From the NCBI GenBank assembly GCA_021775835.1, contig JAJFHC010000227.1:1-9858 (forward strand): 9,858 nucleotides of DNA, read 5' to 3'. Position numbers and translations under genes: made by a program. Under the pieces are notes generated by a model that did not search any database, was not told where the DNA came from, and was given only the letters and a program-made list of their open reading frames with translations. The stretch comes from Hyphomicrobiales bacterium (lineage in GTDB: Bacteria; Pseudomonadota; Alphaproteobacteria; Rhizobiales; JAJFHC01). Positions 4,967 to 9,858 of the stretch are shown here, one piece after another; the first letter of the stretch is position 1; each line of letters opens with the position of its first letter.

Positions 4967-7330
4967 CTACGCCGCCTGACCGAAGCCCTGGACCTTTTCC
5001 TGGCCGAGCACGTGGGTGTGAACCGGCATGATGTCATCACAGCCACATCCAGCCAACATCATGGCAGCCCGGTCGATTTCCTGAACATCGGCGACATTCA
5101 GCAACAGGACTACTGAAGATGAGAAGCGACCGACGATCGAGCCTTCGTTGGTGTCGAGCAGTGTTGGCGCATCAATCACAATCCGGTCATAGGCATTGTC
5201 CAAAGCCTCCAGAATGATGTCCATGCGTTGCGACGCGAGCAGTTCCCGCGTCTGCTGACACAAGAACCCGGCACCGAGAACATCGGCACCGCTTGCCACA
5301 TCTCTTTGGACGATGTCCCTGAATGATGTCTGCCCTAGTAGCAATTCAGAGAGGCCACCTGTACGTGGAATATTGAAAGCCTCCATCAGGGATGGTGCCC
5401 CGAAATCCGCGTCGATCACCAGAGTCCGAAAACCGGAACGCGCGAACGAACGCGCCAAGCCAGCACTCACCGTTGTGCGCCCCTGCCCAGATCTTGCCGC
5501 GGTAACGGCCACGCGCTTTCTGGCCTTTGCCTCAAGGCGTCCGGCAATGGTTTCATGGAGTGCAAGAATTGCCTCGGAGAATACAGAACGGTCATCATAG
5601 ACAACTTCTCGGGGAAGCTCCGAGGCATCGCGAACTCCGTTGACATTCGGCATTCTCAAACCGGGAGCAACCGAAGGACCCGTTGGTGCGGCGGCTGGTG
5701 GCGCAGAAGCTTGCATATGCGCCTGCGGCGGCACAGAGCGAGCAGGCATCGGCGCGGCCTCATGCAACCGGGCACTCCCTGCCATGGGAGTTGGTATTGG
5801 AGCTGGAGCTGCAACGGATGACTGAACAGGTGTCGTTCCCGCTACACCGACTCCCACAGGGTTGTAACGGTCACCATTGCCAGCCAACTGGCCGGGTCTC
5901 CGCCCGGAAACCGGACCGAAACATTCCGCTAGAAAAGCAATCAGGATACCCAGGGTCAGTGCACCGACGAATGCCAGGATCATGATTGGCATTTTCTTGG
6001 GCGAACTGGGGGTATTGCGAACCTGTGCTCTCGATATGATCCGGGCGCCCGCGGGCAGCGACGTGATGCTTTCGCGTGTGCTGGCCTCCCGGTACCTGTT
6101 CAGGAAAGACTCAAAGAGCTGCCGGTTGGCGGTAGCGTCCCGTTCCAGGGCCTTCAATCTAATACCGTCCTGGCTGCTCAGGGCAGCCTGGGTCTTTAGC
6201 TTGTTGAGCTTTTCACGTACGGATTGTTCGCGATCACCTGCAGCACGGGCTTCCTCTTCCAGTCCCTCGACAATTTTGAGAGCCTCCCGCCGAACCTGAC
6301 GGTCAAGACCGATGAGTTCGGCGCTAAGACGCTTCATGTTGGGATGTTCGGGCAGATAGGTGACGCTGAGGTCAGCAATTCGCCGGCGAAGGGCAGCCTG
6401 CTGTTCGCCCAGGCGTTGAATGAGACGAGAACTCAAGACCTCCGGAGCCGCATCAACGCCGCCTTGCGTTTTCAGCATGTTCCGGATGGAACTTGCCCGG
6501 GACTGGGCGTCGCTCTTGGCGGCGGCAGCGACGGAGATCTGTGTGTTGATTTCAGAAAGTTCCTGGCGGTTCAAGGTTGTGAGCGCCCCTTCGGTCAGTC
6601 CGGAACTGGCCCGGAACTCCTCCACGGCAGCTTCAGAGGACGCAACCTTTCGTCTCAGGTTCTCGATTTGCCGGGCAAGCCACTCGGTCGCCCGTTTCGT
6701 TGTTTCGAATTTGGCTTCGCGCGTGGCCTCAACATAATGCTCAACCAACGTGTTGACGACGGCAGCCGCAACCTTGGGATCGGGCGACGTGAACCCAACC
6801 GAAATCACACGGGACTGGGGGATGGGATAGACTGTGAGGTTTTCAAAATACACATTCAGCACACCTTCTCTGCCAGCAGCTGAAGGTTGCGTCGAACCGA
6901 GCCCGACCATCGAAAGAAGCCGGGATGTCAGGGAAGGTTTCGCGTCTGGATTGAACAGGAAATTCCGGGTCAGGTCGAGCTTGTCAATTACGCCGAGCGC
7001 AAGGTCTTCCGACAACAGGACCTCGACCTGGCTGCGAATGGCCAGGTTGTCGGGCGGGGCCGCGCGGGCCTGATCAGCTGAGATTCTGGAAAATCCGGAT
7101 TCCCGGTCTTCGACCAGAACCCTTGCTTCTGATGTGAATTTCGGTGTTGCGAGTGTCAGGAGTACTGCGGCACCGATAACCGCGATGGCAACGACGGAGC
7201 CGATCAGGAACTTCCTGCGCCACACGCCAATTGCCAGACCAATGATATCGATACCGTCTGCAGAGTGTGCCACATCGGTTCCGGCACCGGCATAACCAGG
7301 GTGCTGAGGAGGTGGTGAAGAGAGACTCAT
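4967..7330 (-). CDS. ExoP/Wzz-type polysaccharide co-polymerase with a degenerate tyrosine-kinase-like domain
   Basis: This 787-residue inner-membrane protein has the domain order of Wzz-plus-BY-kinase proteins that control polysaccharide chain length and export. A Wzz domain (about 25-120) contains membrane helix 1 (41-61). A long periplasmic region with coiled-coil character (about 200-400) follows, then the segment RQLFESFLNRYREAS (403-417) and helix 2 (about 447-470). A Pro/Ala-rich linker (about 480-570) leads to a C-terminal P-loop domain (about 575-787). That domain deviates: the Walker A position reads SGQGRTT with Arg at 618 (codon CGC, 5477-5479) where Lys is expected. Walker A' keeps D640 and D642 but has Gly at 644 where Arg is usual. 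Walker B reads IVIDAPT instead of a D-x-P-P end. No tyrosine follows Y714. ATG 7330 is the first possible start, because a stop codon lies five codons upstream in frame; no good Shine-Dalgarno is seen. The gene is divergent from the export lipoprotein gene. Confidence 0.9.
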   Translation of the reverse strand: MSLSSPPPQHPGYAGAGTDVAHSADGIDIIGLAIGVWRRKFLIGSVVAIAVIGAAVLLTLATPKFTSEARVLVEDRESGFSRISADQARAAPPDNLAIRSQVEVLLSEDLALGVIDKLDLTRNFLFNPDAKPSLTSRLLSMVGLGSTQPSAAGREGVLNVYFENLTVYPIPQSRVISVGFTSPDPKVAAAVVNTLVEHYVEATREAKFETTKRATEWLARQIENLRRKVASSEAAVEEFRASSGLTEGALTTLNRQELSEINTQISVAAAAKSDAQSRASSIRNMLKTQGGVDAAPEVLSSRLIQRLGEQQAALRRRIADLSVTYLPEHPNMKRLSAELIGLDRQVRREALKIVEGLEEEARAAGDREQSVREKLNKLKTQAALSSQDGIRLKALERDATANRQLFESFLNRYREASTRESITSLPAGARIISRAQVRNTPSSPKKMPIMILAFVGALTLGILIAFLAECFGPVSGRRPGQLAGNGDRYNPVGVGVAGTTPVQSSVAAPAPIPTPMAGSARLHEAAPMPARSVPPQAHMQASAPPAAAPTGPSVAPGLRMPNVNGVRDASELPREVVYDDRSVFSEAILALHETIAGRLEAKARKRVAVTAARSGQGRTTVSAGLARSFARSGFRTLVIDADFGAPSLMEAFNIPRTGGLSELLLGQTSFRDIVQRDVASGADVLGAGFLCQQTRELLASQRMDIILEALDNAYDRIVIDAPTLLDTNEGSIVGRFSSSVVLLLNVADVQEIDRAAMMLAGCGCDDIMPVHTHVLGQEKVQGFGQAA

Positions 7331-7381
7331 CGTTACATCGATTCAGTGACAAAGGTACCGGCGTCTAAAATCGGCTTTTTT

Positions 7382-7437
7382 GGTAACCAATTTCTTAATG
7401 CGCCCCGATATCATCCTTAAGAAATCTTAACCAATAA
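7382..7437. promoter_or_regulatory. Clustered repeats in the divergent promoter region of the export genes
   Basis: The 145-bp gap between the divergent co-polymerase and export lipoprotein genes is AT-rich and holds several related elements. ATTTCTTAA (7390-7398) is the exact reverse complement of TTAAGAAAT (7417-7425). TTAAGA-AA-TCTTAA (7417-7430) is itself a perfect palindrome with a 2-base centre. TAACCAAT occurs at 7384-7391 and again at 7428-7435, 44 bp apart. TTAA-N6-TTAACC (7417-7432) resembles the alphaproteobacterial CtrA box, whose usual spacing is 7, so the match is imperfect. The repeats probably form an operator controlling one or both genes. The regulator is not identified, and I could not place a confident -35/-10 pair. 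Confidence 0.5.
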
Positions 7438-7475
7438 CCGGTATTCGGTGATGAGTTGATTTGTAGTGGGCGTAT

Positions 7476-8219
7476 GTGAACCTCATGCCGAACCAATATT
7501 GTCTGCCGTCCCGAAATGCCGTTGCCATTACAATGGTAGCGATCATTCTTGCATCCTGTACAGCGGTGCCAAAACGCACGACGCTCGTCTCCAGCGCAGA
7601 GTCAAGCACCACCAGCCTGGAACAGGAACAGACAACTATTCCCATGGGATCCAACGGCCAGGTCTACTTTCCAGGAACTCTGGTAGCCCAGGGCGACGCA
7701 CGGCAATTGGCGTCAAACTCAAACCGGGTGGCTTATGGCGATGTTGCGTCATCGTCCCGGCCTAGCTATCGGCTGGGCAACGGGGACCGGCTTCGCATCA
7801 CCGTTTTCGGAGAGGCAGGTTTGACCGGCCAGTACCTGGTCGACGGAACCGGCTATATCTCCATGCCTCTGATCTCACAAGTCAGGGTTGGCGGAATGAC
7901 GACCTCCCAGGCACAATCCGTGATTACAGACAAGTTGAGACAGGGATATCTCCGCAATCCCGACGTCGCGGTTCAGGTGATCACCTACCGGCCGTTCTTC
8001 ATTCTGGGAGAAGTCCAGCGCTCCGGACAATACCCCTATGTTGCAGGCATGACGGTTGAAACCGCCGTCGCCATTGCCGGTGGATTTTCGCCACGCGCGC
8101 GAAAGAGCAAGTTCAAGGTCGTCAGAAACCGTGGTTCGGAAACCGAGAAACTCCTCCTCAAACCCACCGCAAAAGTCATGCCCGGCGACACGATCACTGT
8201 GGCCGAACGATATTTCTGA
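7476..8219 (+). CDS. Wza/GumB-like outer-membrane polysaccharide export lipoprotein (short form)
   Basis: A 247-residue exported lipoprotein. The N terminus has a basic residue, a hydrophobic core and the lipobox LASC, so C28 is the likely lipidated cysteine after signal peptidase II cleavage. A Poly_export domain follows at about 97-171 (YRLGNGDRLRITVFGE near its start), then an SLBB domain at about 174-240 (FFILGEVQRSGQYPYVAGMTV, split here for length as 174-194). The C terminus reads MPGDTITVAERYF. These proteins form the periplasmic and outer-membrane exit path and work with Wzz/ExoP-type co-polymerases such as the one encoded divergently. It is much shorter than Wza (about 380 residues) and has no C-terminal membrane-spanning helix, as in the GumB-like group. 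The start could be GTG 7476 or ATG 7485; neither has a strong Shine-Dalgarno. The next gene begins 25 bp downstream. Confidence 0.9.
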   Translation: MNLMPNQYCLPSRNAVAITMVAIILASCTAVPKRTTLVSSAESSTTSLEQEQTTIPMGSNGQVYFPGTLVAQGDARQLASNSNRVAYGDVASSSRPSYRLGNGDRLRITVFGEAGLTGQYLVDGTGYISMPLISQVRVGGMTTSQAQSVITDKLRQGYLRNPDVAVQVITYRPFFILGEVQRSGQYPYVAGMTVETAVAIAGGFSPRARKSKFKVVRNRGSETEKLLLKPTAKVMPGDTITVAERYF

Positions 8220-8244
8220 TCCACGTTTTGGCCCAAGGAGACAG

Positions 8245-9417
8245 ATGATGCCACGTCCGATGCGTGTAATTCATTGCTTCCGCGCTCCGGTCGGCGGACT
8301 GTTTCGCCATGTTTGCGACCTTGCACGAGGACAATCAGCTTCGGGCATCGAAGTCGGTCTGATCTGCGATTCCTCGACCGGTGGCGAGGCAGCCACAGAT
8401 AGGCTTGAGGAAATCAGTCATGTCTGTGCCCTCGGTGTCGAACGACTGCCCATGAGCCGTACCATAAGTCTCTCGGACTTCACTGCATCGAGATCCCTTC
8501 TGAACCTTCTTCGCTCATGTCAGGCGGACGTGGTTCACGGGCATGGTGCCAAGGGTGGCGCCTATGCAAGGATTGCTTCGCTGTTTTCAAGCGCTTCTGC
8601 ATTCTACACGCCGCACGGCGGCAGCCTGCACTACTCCCGGCGAACACCGGTGGGATTTGTCTTTCTCAGCCTGGAACAAGCTCTCGCTGCCCGGACCGAT
8701 GGATTCATCTTCGAGAGCGCCTTCGGACTGGCAGCCTATTCAGACAAGATTGGACCTCCCAGAGCCCCGGTGAAAGTAATCCCGAACGGCCTCGCCGAAG
8801 AAGAGTTCTCACCAGTCGAGACTGAAGACGATGCAGGCGACTTTCTCTTTGTCGGTGAACTTCGGCACCTGAAAGGTGTCGACGTCCTCCTTCATGCCCT
8901 GGCAAGAGTGCAGGCGCAGCAAAATGTCAACGCCGTGATCGTCGGCTCCGGACCCGACGAGCAGGAGTTCAGAACACTCTGCACGTCACTCGGACTGGAT
9001 GACGCCGTGACGTTCGCAGGCGCCCGGCCGGCACGGGGGATGTTTTCAAAAGCGCGGATGCTGATTGTACCGTCGCGCGCGGAATCATTTCCCTACATCG
9101 TCCTGGAAGCCGCCGCTGCAGGCCTTCCGCTCGTCGCCACCGATGTAGGTGGCATACCGGAAATTTTTGGCGATCAATCATCAAACCTGATAGCGCCCGG
9201 AGATGTCGACGCCTTGACAACCGCACTGCAAAGTTTTCTCGACGCTCCTGAACGACAGCATTCCGTAACCGTTGCCCTAAAGGCGCGCGTTGCCCAGGAA
9301 TTCACCATCGACCGGATGGTCCGTGATGTCGTTTCATTCTATCACGCACATGCACGCAACTCCGCGAGCGACGCATCAGCCAAACAAACACGTCCCATAA
9401 CCCCTGCAGCCGAATGA
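8245..9417 (+). CDS. Glycosyltransferase family 4 (GT-B fold)
   Basis: A 390-residue cytosolic or membrane-associated glycosyltransferase, which would add a sugar from a nucleotide-sugar donor to the lipid-linked repeat unit. The N-terminal half begins RVIHCFRAPVGGLFRHV, with the glycine loop of GT-B acceptor domains, and includes the HGHGAKGG stretch at about 98-105. The C-terminal donor domain (Glycos_transf_1) shows IPNGL (about 179-183), FVGELRHLKGVD with R207 and K210, and the retaining-GT4 EX7E motif in ESFPYIVLE (E280 and E288), followed by DVGGIPEI. AAGGAG at 8235-8240 precedes two adjacent ATGs at 8245 and 8248; spacing is 4 or 7 bases, so 8248 is equally plausible. The frame is open back to 8056, but that part overlaps the export lipoprotein gene and lacks family similarity. 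Donor and acceptor cannot be told from the sequence. Confidence 0.92.
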   Translation: MMPRPMRVIHCFRAPVGGLFRHVCDLARGQSASGIEVGLICDSSTGGEAATDRLEEISHVCALGVERLPMSRTISLSDFTASRSLLNLLRSCQADVVHGHGAKGGAYARIASLFSSASAFYTPHGGSLHYSRRTPVGFVFLSLEQALAARTDGFIFESAFGLAAYSDKIGPPRAPVKVIPNGLAEEEFSPVETEDDAGDFLFVGELRHLKGVDVLLHALARVQAQQNVNAVIVGSGPDEQEFRTLCTSLGLDDAVTFAGARPARGMFSKARMLIVPSRAESFPYIVLEAAAAGLPLVATDVGGIPEIFGDQSSNLIAPGDVDALTTALQSFLDAPERQHSVTVALKARVAQEFTIDRMVRDVVSFYHAHARNSASDASAKQTRPITPAAE

Positions 9418-9422
9418 TTGGA

Positions 9423-9445
9423 ACGTGAAGTCCAGGCCTTCACGT
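9423..9445 (+). promoter_or_regulatory. Perfect hairpin in the gap before the initiating sugar-transferase gene
   Basis: ACGTGAAG (9423-9430) and CTTCACGT (9438-9445) form an 8-bp perfect stem with a 7-base loop (TCCAGGC). It fills most of the 36-bp gap, starting 5 bases after the glycosyltransferase stop and ending 8 bases before the next ATG. No T run follows, so termination is unlikely. It may affect translation of the downstream gene, stabilise the upstream message or mark a processing site. Confidence 0.45.
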
Positions 9446-9453
9446 AGAACGCT

Positions 9454-9858
9454 ATGCAAAAAGAACAACAGGAACAGTCTTCACTGGTCGCAGCCGAGGA
9501 GCTTCTGAAAGCCGTGGGAATTACGGCGCCCGACGAACAGGTCGCTGAAAGCGTTCATGTGCCCGACCGCAGCGAATCCGATCACTGGTTGACCCCAACC
9601 ATCCTGCTGGGTGTGGTTCGCGCTCTCGAACTCGTCATTGTCGCGGCAGTCGGCTTCAATATTTGGGGGTTCTATCTGGGAGCCACGAACGACAACACCA
9701 ACAACGGTTACTACGCTGTCATTCTGCTGACCGCCGCCCTGGCGCCTCTGGTGTTCCAGTCATTCGGCCTTTACTCCATTGCCGCCTTGCGTGATTTCAT
9801 CCGCCAGTCCGCAAAGCTCTTCCTTGCATGGACCGCAATTTTTTCATTGCTGGTAGCC
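9454..9858 (+). CDS. Polyprenyl-phosphate sugar-1-phosphate transferase (WcaJ/undecaprenyl-phosphate glucose phosphotransferase type), N-terminal part only
   Basis: The frame from ATG 9454 stays open to the window edge, giving 135 residues of a larger protein. After about 45 polar residues come hydrophobic helices at about 50-74 and 86-105 and the start of a third from about 120. The segment FQSFGLYSIAALRDFIRQ (101-118) resembles the QxxGLYR-x-x-x-LR pattern between helices 2 and 3 of WcaJ-type initiating transferases. The catalytic C-terminal sugar-transferase domain would lie beyond the window, so the call rests on membrane layout, this motif and context. Such enzymes transfer a sugar-1-phosphate (often glucose or galactose) to undecaprenyl phosphate, starting the repeat unit. 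A TAG at 9445-9447 in frame excludes an earlier start. There is no clear Shine-Dalgarno: AGAA at 9446-9449 is the only purine run, with the hairpin just before it. Confidence 0.75.
   Translation, partial: MQKEQQEQSSLVAAEELLKAVGITAPDEQVAESVHVPDRSESDHWLTPTILLGVVRALELVIVAAVGFNIWGFYLGATNDNTNNGYYAVILLTAALAPLVFQSFGLYSIAALRDFIRQSAKLFLAWTAIFSLLVA

Noticed and set aside
4967..5070. A frameshift that might have removed a normal kinase C terminus.
   Set aside because: The other frames of this stretch do not encode the expected strand or a tyrosine cluster; they either stop quickly or give unrelated residues.
5313..7081. Several + strand frames of 60-220 codons opposite the co-polymerase gene.
   Set aside because: They mirror a gene with clear domains, show no family features and have no ribosome-binding sites that I could see.
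8056..8244. The glycosyltransferase frame extends 63 codons upstream into the export lipoprotein gene.
   Set aside because: The extension is low-complexity, overlaps a well-supported gene, and AAGGAG directly before 8245/8248 marks the real start.
1..9858. CRISPR arrays, tRNA or rRNA genes, insertion sequences, attachment sites or toxin-antitoxin pairs.
   Set aside because: I found no regular spaced repeats, tRNA-like cloverleaf, transposase motifs or flanking duplications; every long stretch is accounted for by ordinary genes.

Overview
The window looks like chromosomal DNA of an alphaproteobacterium. The evidence is a DUF2842 membrane protein (a family I know mainly from alphaproteobacteria), a Cox15-type heme A synthase with an intact motif set, and an ExoP-like polysaccharide co-polymerase beside a short Wza-type export lipoprotein. 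Base composition is moderately GC-rich and looks even throughout. I see no insertion sequence, phage gene, tRNA, rRNA or CRISPR array. The window opens inside one gene and closes inside another.

Left part (1-3495), housekeeping metabolism. The 3' end of a CoA-binding domain protein is followed, after a 148-bp spacer rich in inverted and direct repeats, by an O-acetylhomoserine sulfhydrylase-type PLP enzyme (sulfur assimilation into homocysteine). A strong hairpin closes that gene and lies between it and the convergent cox15 (heme A for aa3-type oxidases). Divergent from cox15 is a 72-residue two-helix DUF2842 protein.

Right part (3680-9858), exopolysaccharide or capsule production. A CelD/BcsL-type GNAT-fold protein (+) faces an ExoP/Wzz-type chain-length and export protein with a C-terminal tyrosine-kinase-like domain (-). 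Divergent from the latter is a + strand run of an outer-membrane polysaccharide export lipoprotein, a GT4 glycosyltransferase and the start of a polyprenyl-phosphate sugar-1-phosphate transferase, with gaps of only 25 and 36 bp, probably one operon. Together these would cover initiation of the repeat unit on undecaprenyl phosphate, sugar addition, chain-length control and passage across the envelope. A flippase and polymerase are not in view and may lie further right.

I did not find a convincing new system. The observations most worth checking are: the kinase-like domain of the co-polymerase has lost the Walker A lysine, other signature residues and any C-terminal tyrosines; the divergent export-gene promoter region carries a compact set of TTAAGA/TCTTAA and TAACCAAT repeats; the leader of the sulfhydrylase gene can form competing stems and holds an 8-bp direct repeat; and a perfect hairpin sits just upstream of the glycosyltransferase-initiator gene, which has no clear Shine-Dalgarno sequence.
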